Positions 8,511-17,176 of a stretch of DNA of 25,136 nt are shown piece after piece. How positions within the stretch are numbered: position 1 is the stretch's first letter; each line of letters begins with the position of its first letter. The stretch comes from an uncultured Actinomycetes bacterium. Its GTDB lineage: Bacteria > Actinomycetota > Actinomycetes > Nanopelagicales > Nanopelagicaceae. The translations under genes and the position numbers were made by a program. The DNA lies in the NCBI GenBank assembly GCA_903890345.1, contig CAITAV010000058.1:1-25136 (forward strand). The letters run 5' to 3'. Under the pieces are notes generated by a model, which saw only the letters and a list, made by a program, of their open reading frames with translations, searched no databases and had not been told where the DNA came from.

Positions 8511-9403
8511 CCCAGCGCTGCAATCATCCGATCAATACTCGCACCTAATCCATGCTGCTTTTGTAGTGAATAAATCTGCGATAAATCAGTTGGCTTTTGC
8601 GGCAAACTTAGATCAATATTCGGCAAACTTACATCGCGAGCACATTGCACGAGCGTTGGTGCAATTTTCAAATAATCTTCTCCGGCTAGAATTTTCTTGA
8701 TCAGATTGGGACTTAGCGATTCGTGCGAATTCTTAGCCGCATCCACTACTTCACCCACGGAAGCAAAATGATTGGCTATTAACGCGGCTCCTTTTTCACC
8801 GATACCTTTTACACCCGGCAAACCATCAGAAGGGTCCCCACGAAACATTGCGAATAACGCATACCGATCACCGGGAATATCATATTTTTTGCCAACCCAA
8901 GTGCTATCGACCAAATCATGTTGCGAAATTCCTTTAGCCAAATACACAACCTTCACATCTTTTCTATCATCTACTAACTGAAACATGTCGCGATCGCCCG
9001 TAACAATACGAATAGGACCATCTTCTCTATGCGCAAAAGATGCCATCACATCATCTGCCTCATAATCATCTACACCTACTATGGGGATTCCAAATGCATC
9101 TAATACATCCATCAAAATAGGAATTTGTGGCGCCAGTAAATCTGGTTCTTCTTCTTCACCTTCATCGTCCAAACGATTCGCTTTGTAATCTGGAAAAAGT
9201 TCTACACGCCATGAAGGTCTCCAATCCCCCTCAATACAAGCAACTATCCTTTTGGGTTTATAGACACTCATCAATCTAGCGCTCATGTCCAAATAACCTC
9301 GAATTGCGTTTACTGGTGCGCCATCAGGAGAAAGCAAGGAATCTGGCATACCGTAGAAAGCTCTGTACCAAAGAGATGCGGAATCTAGGAGCATTAAACT
9401 CAT
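8504..9403 (-). CDS. 5'-3' exonuclease (FEN/PolA N-domain type), stand-alone
   Basis: Structure-specific flap nuclease resembling the N-terminal domain of DNA polymerase I, 299 residues, without a polymerase domain. Metal-binding acidic residues recur in MLLDSASLWYRAFYGMP, the DDYEADDVMASFA block and VTGDRDMFQLVDD. The helix-3-turn-helix DNA-binding segment is GDPSDGLPGVKGIGEKGAA. An acidic patch (EGEEEEPD, near residue 83) lies in the helical-arch region. The ATG overlaps the helY stop (ATGA), so translation is likely coupled. Corresponds to Rv2090, which is likewise next to helY. Probable roles are Okazaki fragment and repair flap processing. Confidence 0.92.
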   Translation of the reverse strand: MSLMLLDSASLWYRAFYGMPDSLLSPDGAPVNAIRGYLDMSARLMSVYKPKRIVACIEGDWRPSWRVELFPDYKANRLDDEGEEEEPDLLAPQIPILMDVLDAFGIPIVGVDDYEADDVMASFAHREDGPIRIVTGDRDMFQLVDDRKDVKVVYLAKGISQHDLVDSTWVGKKYDIPGDRYALFAMFRGDPSDGLPGVKGIGEKGAALIANHFASVGEVVDAAKNSHESLSPNLIKKILAGEDYLKIAPTLVQCARDVSLPNIDLSLPQKPTDLSQIYSLQKQHGLGASIDRMIAALGW

Positions 9404-11784
9404 ATCTCCCCCAACAAATACGTGACAACTCCGCGATCAATTGATTTTACAGCTTCCCTACATTTTTTATTCAATTCAGGTGAAGCGTTAGCAATCTGCC
9501 CCAATAGATCAATCAATTGCTTGGTAGAACGCACGAAATCTCCTACGGACATATCAGAACCTTTTAAAACTTGATTAAGACTGGAACCGTTGGCCCAGCG
9601 AAATATCATGTAACAAAAACCTAGATCAGGAGCTCTTTGAGTTTTAACGCCTACTTCAATTTCTAACTCTTCAATCTCCGCCCAAATGCGCGTTACAGCA
9701 GCCAAAGTATTTGCGACATTATCATTTGGTATTTTTGGAGACAAATCTTCCTGGCTTCTGGATTCAAAAATCATCGTTGAAGCCACGCTTAAAATTTCAG
9801 CTGGTGCAAGGTCCTTAAACAATCCACGACGGATACTTTCAGTTAACAGTAAATCAGATTCAGCGTAAATTTTGGAGAGAATATATCCCTGCGGAAGTAG
9901 TTTTTCACCTTCAATGTAACCAAGCATCGTCAGAATATTGCATATCTTGTCAAAAGTTTTAGCTATAACGTGTGTTCGATTCATTACTCTGTTATTTAAA
10001 CCTTCGTTTTCGCGAATTAATCGATCTGATCGCTCTGCAAAACGCGCATGAGACTCACGGTCATTACAAGAGTGACAAGGATGATTCTTCATAGCTTTAC
10101 GTAGGCCATCTATCTCTGCCTCCATGTGAATTCTTTGCTTAGAATCGAAGGTTCTTTTGCCGCCACGTTTACTCAGTAATGTTTCGAGATCCTTTATCTC
10201 CCTACGAAAACGCGCGTACTCAACAAAATCACCCAAATGACAGCCAGCTTGTTCGAGTAATTCATCAATTGCTATCTGATTACGTTTTTGTTGCTTGACT
10301 AATCCAACTACTGCTCTGTCTGCTTGAAATTGTGCAAAGGAAGACTCTAGGGAACCACGCGCACGTTCACGTCCGAAGCGAGAAATCAGATTTACGGCCA
10401 TGTTATATGTTGGAGAAAAAGATGAGCGAAGCGGATACGTTCTAGTTGAAGCCAAACCAGCTGCGGTTCCAGAATCAATACTTGGCGACCACTGGATAAC
10501 AGCGTTACCTTCGATGTCGATACCACGTCGGCCTGCACGACCAGTTAACTGCGTGAATTCACCAGGGGTAATTGGCACGTGCGCTTCGCCATTGTATTTA
10601 ACGAGTTTTTCTAACACTACAGTTTTCGCAGGCATGTTTATTCCGAGCGCCAAAGTTTCTGTGGCAAATACGGCCTTGACTAACCCTCTTTGGAACAGAT
10701 CTTCAACCGCAGATTTAAAGCTGGGTAGAAGTCCTGCGTGATGAGCAGCTATGCCTCTTTCCAATGCTGCCAACCATTCAGAATGATTGAGTACTTCCAA
10801 ATCTTCCTGTGCCAAATTCTGCGTATATCTGTTTGCCGTTTCAACTATTTCTTTTCGTTCATCGGATGTTGTGAGTTTAATTCCAGCCTGCAAACATTGT
10901 TTAACAGCAGCGTCACAACCAACGCGCGAGAAAATAAAAGTAATTGCTGGAAGAAGTGACATTCGTTCCAACTTTTCAATGATTTCGGCGCGTGAGAGCC
11001 TATTTGAATCCTCAATCCAGCGAGATTGTCTACCTCCCCTGGAACGCACCTTTCTTAACGCTTCACTCTCCAACTTTAGAATTTCAGAGTTAATCTGCCC
11101 TGGCTTCGTGAATAAATCCACTAATTTGTTTCCGATTAGAACATGCTGATACAAAGGAATCGGCCTTACTTCACTAACGATTACATCGATTGTTCCCCGT
11201 ACTTCACCTAGCCATTCACCGAACTCCTCGGCATTTGAGACTGTTGCAGATAAAGAAATAACTTGAACGCTTTCCATCAGGTGAATAAGTACTTCTTCCC
11301 ACACAGCACCTCGAAACTTATCTGCGAGATAATGAACCTCATCCATGACAACAGAACCTAGATTGGTCAAAGTACTTGAACCTTGATACAACATATTGCG
11401 AAGTACTTCTGTCGTCATAACTAATATTGAAGCTTCGCTATTAATGTTGGTATCTCCCGTTAACAAACCAACATTTTCAGTTCCAAATCGTTCAACAAAT
11501 TCTTGATATTTCTGATTGGATAATGCTTTTATCGGAGTTGTATAGAAACATTTTTTGGATTGCTTAATAGCCAGGAAGGCAGCAAATTCACCAACAACAG
11601 TCTTGCCCGCGCCGGTCGGAGCAGCGACTAAAACACCATGTCCATCTTCAACGCTATTACAAGCTGCGATTTGAAACTCATCGAAAGCAAAATCAAAAGA
11701 ATCTATGAATTCCTGCGTAAGAGGATGATTTGACCGTTTCTTCGCTGCAGCAAATTTCTCTGCTGGAGGGATTACCTTCTCCAT
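9400..11784 (-). CDS. helY: SKI2-like DEAD/DEAH-box helicase HelY
   Basis: ATP-dependent helicase of the SKI2/Mtr4 group, 794 residues from the ATG at 11784. Motifs in order are the Q-like FDEFQ, Walker A APTGAGKT (55-62), TTPIKALSNQK, the DEVH box (148-151), SATVSN (179-184) and motif VI QLTGRAGRRGID. A coiled region with a cysteine pair (CHSCND) follows, then a C-terminal DSHCT-like helical domain. It is a little shorter than mycobacterial HelY. A GTG at 11808 would add 8 residues, but the ATG fits homologues better. It overlaps the kinase gene upstream by 13 bases and the exonuclease downstream by 4, placing it in the same RNA. Confidence 0.93.
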   Translation of the reverse strand: MEKVIPPAEKFAAAKKRSNHPLTQEFIDSFDFAFDEFQIAACNSVEDGHGVLVAAPTGAGKTVVGEFAAFLAIKQSKKCFYTTPIKALSNQKYQEFVERFGTENVGLLTGDTNINSEASILVMTTEVLRNMLYQGSSTLTNLGSVVMDEVHYLADKFRGAVWEEVLIHLMESVQVISLSATVSNAEEFGEWLGEVRGTIDVIVSEVRPIPLYQHVLIGNKLVDLFTKPGQINSEILKLESEALRKVRSRGGRQSRWIEDSNRLSRAEIIEKLERMSLLPAITFIFSRVGCDAAVKQCLQAGIKLTTSDERKEIVETANRYTQNLAQEDLEVLNHSEWLAALERGIAAHHAGLLPSFKSAVEDLFQRGLVKAVFATETLALGINMPAKTVVLEKLVKYNGEAHVPITPGEFTQLTGRAGRRGIDIEGNAVIQWSPSIDSGTAAGLASTRTYPLRSSFSPTYNMAVNLISRFGRERARGSLESSFAQFQADRAVVGLVKQQKRNQIAIDELLEQAGCHLGDFVEYARFRREIKDLETLLSKRGGKRTFDSKQRIHMEAEIDGLRKAMKNHPCHSCNDRESHARFAERSDRLIRENEGLNNRVMNRTHVIAKTFDKICNILTMLGYIEGEKLLPQGYILSKIYAESDLLLTESIRRGLFKDLAPAEILSVASTMIFESRSQEDLSPKIPNDNVANTLAAVTRIWAEIEELEIEVGVKTQRAPDLGFCYMIFRWANGSSLNQVLKGSDMSVGDFVRSTKQLIDLLGQIANASPELNKKCREAVKSIDRGVVTYLLGEI

Positions 11785-12653
11785 GTTAGCCCAGCGCCGG
11801 GAACGCACTCAGCGCTTATAGGCAATGCACCAATTCGCTCACCGTCAGCATAAGCAACAGCTTTCGCATTGATGCGTACTTTCTTCGATCGGTAAACATT
11901 AACTTCTGGATGATTGATATGGGTTCCTTTGTAAACCGTTGGAAAAACTCGAATAAATTCCAATTTAGAAATTGGACTCAACACCATTACATCAAATAAA
12001 CCATCGGTGAGAGAAGCGTGTGGACACACTTGCATACCTCCCCCGTAACTAGAACCGTTACCAACGGCAATCAACATGGCCTCAGTGTCTATTGTGCGAT
12101 CATCTAACTCAATCGTGAAATGCGATGGTCTAAATGTTGGAAGCTCTAAAGCTATTGCAACATTGTATTTCGCTGGACCCTTCGGCCATTTTAGTTTATT
12201 CGCTTTTTCATTAACGGTTGAATCAAATCCCGAAGATAACACAGCCCCGAACCATTCACCATCAACTAAACCTAAATCTATCGCACTGGGTTCCTGTGTT
12301 GTTACAAAATCTAGCTGCTTTTCAATATCGCTTAATGACCACTTAAGAGCCCTGACAAAATCATTTCCAGTGCCAGCAGGAATTACAGCAAAAGCAACTT
12401 TATTCGGCACAACTGCTTGCAAAATTAAATGCGCTAAGCCATCACCGCCGACAGAAATAACACCTGGGCAACGCGGATTATTGGCAAGAAAAGTACGCAG
12501 ATCTTTCAAAACATTCTCTGCCGACGTTCCCGAAATTATTTGATATCTGAGATCATTTTTAGAAAAGTAACCTGCTACCGTTTTTCCAACCTCAGCGCCC
12601 TTACCCTGTCCAGAAGTTGGGTTAATAACTATGGCCCATAAATTCTCAGACAC
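11772..12653 (-). CDS. Diacylglycerol kinase family lipid kinase
   Basis: DgkB/YegS-type soluble lipid kinase. The ATP-binding signatures are INPTSGQGKG (residues 10-19), GGDG (69-72, continuing as GGDGLAHLIL) and PAGTGNDFVRAL (92-103). The C-terminal beta-sandwich ends with VAYADGERI. The first motif begins only 10 residues after the GTG at 12653, which overlaps the tatC stop by 8 bases. A longer frame to 12725 would run through the tatC 3' end and add 24 residues not expected in the family. The substrate is probably diacylglycerol or a related lipid. Sitting between tatC and helY is typical of actinobacteria (Rv2252-like proteins are distinct). Confidence 0.88.
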   Translation of the reverse strand: MSENLWAIVINPTSGQGKGAEVGKTVAGYFSKNDLRYQIISGTSAENVLKDLRTFLANNPRCPGVISVGGDGLAHLILQAVVPNKVAFAVIPAGTGNDFVRALKWSLSDIEKQLDFVTTQEPSAIDLGLVDGEWFGAVLSSGFDSTVNEKANKLKWPKGPAKYNVAIALELPTFRPSHFTIELDDRTIDTEAMLIAVGNGSSYGGGMQVCPHASLTDGLFDVMVLSPISKLEFIRVFPTVYKGTHINHPEVNVYRSKKVRINAKAVAYADGERIGALPISAECVPGAGLTWRR

Positions 12654-13419
12654 GATCAGGATACTTTCTATCTCTGCGTTTATCGTTAAGAAGAGCGAAA
12701 ACTCCTGCCGCCAAATAAAGAGCAATCAGTGGCAGTGCCAGCAAGGCCATCGTCAATGGGTCAGGTGTGGGTGTAAAAGCAGCTGTAAACAAGACGATAG
12801 AAAAAACCCAAATACGCCAAGGTCTCAAAATTGTCGAACCTCTGAGAAAACCGATGAGGTTAAAACTAATCAAGAACACAGGTAATTCAAAAGCTAAACC
12901 AAAGAGAAGAATAATTCTGAGAACAAAATCTAGGTAATCATCGAACTTAACTAAGTTGGTTAATGCATCTGGTGTGAAGCCAAATAGAACTTTTACTGCT
13001 GTTGGAAGTATTGCGTATCCTAAATATGCACCTACGGCAAAAAAGGGTGTTGCTGCAATTACAAAAAATATAGAATTGCGTCTCTCTTTTTTATGTAGCC
13101 CAGGTGCAATAAATGACCACAATTGGAACAACCACACTGGCCCAGCCATGATGATGCCCGTTAGTAATGCAACTTTTATTTGCAGGTTAAGCGGACCAAG
13201 CACCCCGCTTATGTAAAGAGATCCGCAATACTGCTTGCCTTGCTCCTGCGCAGAACGTAAATCACATACCGGACTGGCTAATTGAATAATTATGTCGTTA
13301 TAGAAATACCAACCAAGAATGGCAAAAAGTGAAATAGCAAGAGCCGAGCGCATAATGCGCTTTCGCAACTCACGGAGGTGATCAAGCAAGGGCATGCGAC
13401 CACCCGAAGAGGTCGTCAT
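12646..13419 (-). CDS. tatC: Sec-independent protein translocase subunit TatC
   Basis: Receptor subunit of the twin-arginine export system; it binds the RR signal peptide and recruits TatA. 257 residues with about six membrane helices. The N-terminal MPLLDHLRELRKRI is the family signature, followed by the cytoplasmic GLHKKERR segment with the conserved basic run, and FGLAFELPVFL in the middle. Two cysteines (in SPVCDLR and QYCGSLY) lie in the first external loop. It starts 4 bases after the tatA stop. No tatB is present nearby; actinobacterial tatB usually sits elsewhere. Confidence 0.96.
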   Translation of the reverse strand: MTTSSGGRMPLLDHLRELRKRIMRSALAISLFAILGWYFYNDIIIQLASPVCDLRSAQEQGKQYCGSLYISGVLGPLNLQIKVALLTGIIMAGPVWLFQLWSFIAPGLHKKERRNSIFFVIAATPFFAVGAYLGYAILPTAVKVLFGFTPDALTNLVKFDDYLDFVLRIILLFGLAFELPVFLISFNLIGFLRGSTILRPWRIWVFSIVLFTAAFTPTPDPLTMALLALPLIALYLAAGVFALLNDKRRDRKYPDRV

Positions 13420-13423
13420 CGAA

Positions 13424-13609
13424 CTACTTCTCAGTTGACTCGTCGTTATCTGATTTCTTGTCGTCCTGCTTCATTTCCTTTAGCTCGCTTTTGAATATGC
13501 GCATACTCTTTCCTAAAGAGCGAGCAGAGTCAGGAAGTCGTTTTGCGCCGAAGAGTACTAATACAACCAAAAGAAGGATGAGGATGTGGCTTGGTTCGCG
13601 CAAAAACAT
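13424..13609 (-). CDS. tatA: Twin-arginine translocase subunit TatA
   Basis: Pore-forming Tat subunit, 61 residues. A single N-terminal membrane helix (about residues 8-20, [13 protein letters not shown]) is followed by the hinge FGAKRLPD, an amphipathic helix and a charged tail ([15 protein letters not shown]). A purine-rich ribosome site (GAAAGTGAG) lies just upstream of the ATG. The FGAKRLP hinge and the direct linkage to tatC support TatA rather than TatB. The 76-base gap after pafC is among the larger gaps of this run and may hold its own promoter. Confidence 0.94.
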   Translation of the reverse strand: MFLREPSHILILLLVVLVLFGAKRLPDSARSLGKSMRIFKSELKEMKQDDKKSDNDESTEK

Positions 13610-13639
13610 GATTTCTCACTTTCTTAAAAGAATAATCTG

Positions 13640-13645
13640 AGCATA
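13640..13645 (-). promoter_or_regulatory. Possible -10 element for tatA
   Basis: On the - strand TATGCT fits TANNNT and would start an RNA about 25 bases before the tatA ATG. No convincing -35 is seen, so this is tentative. It lies in the 76-base gap between pafC and tatA. Confidence 0.22.
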
Positions 13646-13685
13646 ACTTTATCCCACAAGGGGCTAGAAAACCTACCCAACTGCC

Positions 13686-14603
13686 CTAAACATACATATC
13701 CAGAGCCCGTTGCGCCCTCATGCCAACCTGGGAGCGAAGCTCTGGCGGTTGAACTACTTCTGCCCATGACTTCAAGCTACAAATAGTTCGGATGATCCAT
13801 TCTGGATTGTAGACAGAACTATTAAATACATCTCCTTGATGTATTTCACCAGCGTTGTTTAAATGAAAGGTTTCAACAACTTTACGTGAATTCGACGTAA
13901 TTCTTATCTGAACATCGACGCGACTATCTTCTTTTGGTTCGTTACCCGGTGCTTGCGAATCCGTTTTTTCAATTAGAACGGCACTAAGAATTCGATCTAA
14001 ACGAAAAGACCTGAAATCTTGCGCCAATTGACAAAAAGACTCCAGATATTCAAAAGTTCCATCATGCACGATTGTGAAAGGAGTGATCTCTCTACTGGAA
14101 ACTTCATCACGTGAAAAAGAATGGTATGAAATTTTCAAATCCTTTTTCGTTGCGATTGCAGTATTGACCGCTGAACGAAGTTCGGCAGTAACCACAGTAG
14201 ACAGGATTGCAGGTGCCTTGACGTTGGATTTTTTTGATAAACGATCGATAAGGTTTTCTAGGCCTTGTACCTGGGAATCAACGGCGGAAAACGAATCACG
14301 TAGAATACAAAGCCCAATGATGATGGCTCCCATTTCGATACTTGTGAGCTTTCGAGGGTTACTTAGTACCTCAGCATTTCTTATGGAAACAAAACCAGTA
14401 TCAAAAGATAAATCAATGAGCTCTAGAGGTGTGTAGCCGGGAAGTCCACACATCCATAAAGTGTTGAGATCATCTATAACATCTGATTTAGTAATTTGAA
14501 AATCCCTAGCAATTTGTTCCAATGCAACGCCTTGGTTAAGAATTAAATATGGAACTAAATCAAGTAAACGAATTACTTGGCTATCGGGAATCTGCCTAGA
14601 CAT
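13686..14603 (-). CDS. pafC: WYL-domain transcriptional regulator PafC
   Basis: Partner of PafB in the heterodimeric activator that drives the LexA-independent DNA-damage response in mycobacteria. 305 residues: an N-terminal winged helix (about 8-65, VIRLLDLVPYLILNQGVALEQIA region), a helical linker, a WYL domain (about 150-210) and a C-terminal WCX-type domain. The WYL core is degenerate (FEYLES, then RSFRLDRI), with the tryptophan position occupied by E. The start overlaps the pafB stop by 8 bases. As in other actinobacteria, tatA and tatC follow. The usual upstream pafA is missing from the locus. Confidence 0.9.
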   Translation of the reverse strand: MSRQIPDSQVIRLLDLVPYLILNQGVALEQIARDFQITKSDVIDDLNTLWMCGLPGYTPLELIDLSFDTGFVSIRNAEVLSNPRKLTSIEMGAIIIGLCILRDSFSAVDSQVQGLENLIDRLSKKSNVKAPAILSTVVTAELRSAVNTAIATKKDLKISYHSFSRDEVSSREITPFTIVHDGTFEYLESFCQLAQDFRSFRLDRILSAVLIEKTDSQAPGNEPKEDSRVDVQIRITSNSRKVVETFHLNNAGEIHQGDVFNSSVYNPEWIIRTICSLKSWAEVVQPPELRSQVGMRAQRALDMYV

Positions 14604-15537
14604 GGGCTTTTACCAACTTCTTCAATGCTTGGACAACCGAATTTTTAAGAGTTTCAGGACGAATAACGCAAACATCGTCTAAGTGCCACAAGATAAGCGA
14701 AATCATTTCTTCCTCAGATGAATACGCAATCTGAACAACATCGAACTCTTCGCCACTTTCAATTGTTGAGGCTAGGGACCGTAATTGCGAGCCTCTGCCA
14801 ACTCGAACACGTAATACAGCTTGAGACGAAACAGAGATATCAGAAAATGTTGTATTGGGCTCATAGTCGGCAGGTATTTCATACGAATTCGCTTTCTTAG
14901 CGATTGCTAATTCACCTACAACTCGATCACAACGAAATGTTCTATTTTCGGATTTATCGACGTCCAAACCACTGAAATACCAAAAGCCTCTAAGAGAAAA
15001 ATACGAGTACACGTGAACTTTTCTGAGATTGGTTTTCATTTCACTATCTAAATACTTGAACTCCACAACTCTACGATCTGTTATCCCGTCTATAATTTCA
15101 CGTAGAAACAATGGTGCTGTGAGAATTACAGGTGCGAAAGCAGGAATTTCTGCAATGTCAGCTGGTCCGGAAACCGCTGATAACTTGCGCAATGCTTTCT
15201 GTGAGACATCACTTAATGAAGCGTCTTTCCACAATTGAGCAGCCAGCGACATATAGGCGATTTCATTTGCAGAATAACCCTTTCGGTCCATTTCAAAGTT
15301 CTCGGCAAGGATCCGATATCCCACTTCATCATCGAAAAGCGGATCTAGTCCAGAAACTTCAATTTCAATTCCTAAGGCCCGAAGTTCGTCTTTGTCTCGT
15401 TCGAACATTCGCTCCATAGATTCATTTGAACCTTCATAGCCTTCAATCGTTCTGAATATTTCAGATTTTGTTATGTAACGCTTAGTCGCTAGTAATGCAA
15501 TAACTAAATTAACTAAACGTTCACTCTTCCGCGACAC
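14596..15537 (-). CDS. pafB: WYL-domain transcriptional regulator PafB
   Basis: DNA-damage response activator acting with PafC. 313 residues from the GTG at 15537. This start gives the family N-terminus VSRKSERLVNLVIALLATKR and has an AAAGGG ribosome site 8 bases upstream; a longer frame to 15573 lies inside trmI. An N-terminal HTH (about 1-60) is followed by a WYL domain near residues 150-210 (VEFKYLDSE, GFWYFSGLDVD, RTFRCDRVVGEL) and a C-terminal WCX domain. It overlaps trmI by 17 bases. In proteasome-bearing actinobacteria, pafA and the 20S/pup genes lie between these two; here nothing does. Confidence 0.9.
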   Translation of the reverse strand: MSRKSERLVNLVIALLATKRYITKSEIFRTIEGYEGSNESMERMFERDKDELRALGIEIEVSGLDPLFDDEVGYRILAENFEMDRKGYSANEIAYMSLAAQLWKDASLSDVSQKALRKLSAVSGPADIAEIPAFAPVILTAPLFLREIIDGITDRRVVEFKYLDSEMKTNLRKVHVYSYFSLRGFWYFSGLDVDKSENRTFRCDRVVGELAIAKKANSYEIPADYEPNTTFSDISVSSQAVLRVRVGRGSQLRSLASTIESGEEFDVVQIAYSSEEEMISLILWHLDDVCVIRPETLKNSVVQALKKLVKAHV

Positions 15538-16372
15538 CGTACGCACCCTTTGATGGTCGTCTACGACGTGCAAGAACTTCCACTCCTGGAGCCATTCTTC
15601 TACTGACGATGAGGAACCCCGTATGGCCGATCATTCGTTGCATTGGACGAACAGCTAATCCTTCGTGATGCCAATCTCTTACAATGGTTTCAGAACTAAG
15701 TGGCTCAGTAAATCGCCCATCTTCTTTGAGTGCTTCAGCTGTTGCAGATAATTGCGTGGTTGTTGCTACGTATGCCAAGAAAACTCCCCCGGGTCTTAAA
15801 ACATTAGCGGCATAATCTACGCACTCCCATGGAGCTAACATGTCTAGTACTACTCGGTCATATCCATTTTCGATTTTTGAATCTTGTACCGAACCGACAG
15901 TTAAGTTCCAATTTTGAGGTAACGATCCAAAATACGTTTCTACATTTTCCCTAGCAATATCTGCGAAATCTTGCCTGCGCTCAAAACTATCTAACCGGCC
16001 TTGTGGGCCAATGGCTCGCAAAAGAGAGATTGCGAGAGCCCCGCTTCCAACTCCAGCTTCGATTACCTTTGAACCTGGGAAAATATCTGCAACACCGATA
16101 ATCATTGCTGCATCTTTCGGATAAACAATTGTTGCACCACGTGGCATTGATAGAACAAAATCCCCTAGCAATGGTTTGAAGGCTGTAAATTTCAATCCTG
16201 CACTCGTGCTGACAACACTTCCTTCAGGCATCCCAACAAGGTCATCATGAACAATCCAACCTTTATGAGTGTGCCACTCTTTACCTTGCGTAATGGTGAA
16301 TGTGTACATTTTTCCCTTTGGATCGGTTAGCTGAATCCGATCACCTACAGAGAAAAAACCGTCATTAGACAT
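15521..16372 (-). CDS. trmI: tRNA (adenine(58)-N1)-methyltransferase
   Basis: SAM-dependent enzyme methylating A58 in the T-loop of tRNA; it acts as a tetramer. 283 residues. The N-terminal beta domain (about 1-75) is followed by a Rossmann fold with the SAM loop EAGVGSG (105-111) and the D177 block YDRVVLDMLAPWE. Orthologue of Rv2118c. The ATG is preceded at six bases by TAAGAT on the - strand, and there is no Shine-Dalgarno, so it may be made from a leaderless RNA. It is divergent from the RecB-like gene across 51 bases and leads the long - strand run ending with ppm1. Confidence 0.94.
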   Translation of the reverse strand: MSNDGFFSVGDRIQLTDPKGKMYTFTITQGKEWHTHKGWIVHDDLVGMPEGSVVSTSAGLKFTAFKPLLGDFVLSMPRGATIVYPKDAAMIIGVADIFPGSKVIEAGVGSGALAISLLRAIGPQGRLDSFERRQDFADIARENVETYFGSLPQNWNLTVGSVQDSKIENGYDRVVLDMLAPWECVDYAANVLRPGGVFLAYVATTTQLSATAEALKEDGRFTEPLSSETIVRDWHHEGLAVRPMQRMIGHTGFLIVSRRMAPGVEVLARRRRPSKGAYGVAEE

Positions 16373-16378
16373 GGCAGT

Positions 16379-16384
16379 ATCTTA
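16379..16384 (-). promoter_or_regulatory. -10 element for leaderless trmI transcript
   Basis: On the - strand TAAGAT is followed by six bases (ACTGCC) and then the trmI ATG. A transcript starting about 7 bases after the -10 would begin at the A of the start codon. No Shine-Dalgarno is visible, and the -35 is poor. Confidence 0.5.
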
Positions 16385-16410
16385 TGGGTGCAAGTGGTGA
16401 AATATCAGAG

Positions 16411-16416
16411 TATCTT
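16411..16416 (+). promoter_or_regulatory. -10 element for leaderless recB-like transcript
   Basis: TATCTT is followed by seven bases and then the GTG at 16424. This places the likely first nucleotide at or next to the start codon, on the opposite strand from the trmI promoter in the same 51-base gap. Confidence 0.5.
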
Positions 16417-16423
16417 CGCGTAA

Positions 16424-17176
16424 GTGAATCAATTAAGGCTTTCTCCCAGCAGGGTAAATGACTTTTCGAATTGTCCCCTGCTATACAAATATCGCACTAT
16501 CGACCAATTACCCGAATCCCCAAGCTTGGATGCCGAACGCGGCACATTGGTTCATACCGTTTTACATGATCTTTTTGAATCACCTGCGCAATCGAGAACT
16601 ATCAAGCAAGCAACTGACCTATTACCTAGTCGTTGGCAGGAACAGTTAGCGCAGAAACCTGAATTAGCCGATTTAATAACTAGCGAAAAAGAGTGGCTTG
16701 ATCGTGCAACGGCTCTTCTGAGTACGTACTTCGAATTAGAAAATCCAACGTCTTTTGAACCTACACACAGAGAGTTACATTTAGAACAAGATTTATCGGA
16801 AGAGATCTATTTACATGGCTACGTAGACCGCTTAGATGTAGCACCTACTGGCGAAGTTCGAATCATCGACTATAAGACTGGTAAGGCGCCTAAACCTGGA
16901 TGGGAAGAAAAAGCACTCTTTCAATTAAGGGTTTATGCCCTGTTGTATTGGAAAGAACATAACGTAATCCCAAAATTATTGCAGTTGATCTATTTGGGAG
17001 ATGGGAATTTGCTGAAAAGTACCCCCACAGAAAAAGAATTAGTATTAACAGAAAAAGCGCTTTTAAAAGTAGCCGAATCAATCAAAGAAGCAATGGAAAC
17101 CAATACATGGAACCCAAGAAAAAGTAAACTATGCGACTGGTGTTCCTTTAAATCGATCTGTCCTGCGCATAATTAG
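16424..17176 (+). CDS. RecB-family PD-(D/E)XK exonuclease with predicted Fe-S cluster
   Basis: Stand-alone nuclease of the RecB/Cas4/AddB C-domain type, 250 residues, equivalent to Rv2119. The nuclease motifs are H44 (RGTLVHTVLHDLFE), D135 (GYVDRLD) and D149/K151 (IIDYKTGK). C17 near the N-terminus and C237, C240 and C246 at the C-terminus match the four-cysteine 4Fe-4S arrangement that staples this fold. The GTG start gives the family N-terminus LRLSPSRVNDF. Its divergent pairing with trmI is conserved in actinobacteria. The 3' end overlaps the convergent HAD gene by 29 bases. Likely DNA repair, substrate unknown. Confidence 0.9.
   Translation: MNQLRLSPSRVNDFSNCPLLYKYRTIDQLPESPSLDAERGTLVHTVLHDLFESPAQSRTIKQATDLLPSRWQEQLAQKPELADLITSEKEWLDRATALLSTYFELENPTSFEPTHRELHLEQDLSEEIYLHGYVDRLDVAPTGEVRIIDYKTGKAPKPGWEEKALFQLRVYALLYWKEHNVIPKLLQLIYLGDGNLLKSTPTEKELVLTEKALLKVAESIKEAMETNTWNPRKSKLCDWCSFKSICPAHN

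Noticed and set aside
10787..11149. 120-codon open frame on the + strand
   Set aside because: Lies wholly antisense within helY, which has strong helicase motifs; the translation resembles no protein family and has no ribosome site.
11835..12450. Loss of function in the lipid kinase because GGDGT reads GGDGL
   Set aside because: The last position varies in this family, and the other signatures (NPTSGQGKG, PAGTGNDF) are intact.
12076..12543. 155-codon open frame on the + strand
   Set aside because: Antisense to the diacylglycerol kinase gene, whose motifs are intact; a compositional shadow.
13657..13683. GGG/CCC hairpin between pafC and tatA as a terminator
   Set aside because: Short, bulged stem and no T run on the - strand after it.
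14074..14436. 120-codon open frame on the + strand
   Set aside because: Antisense within pafC, no recognisable domain.
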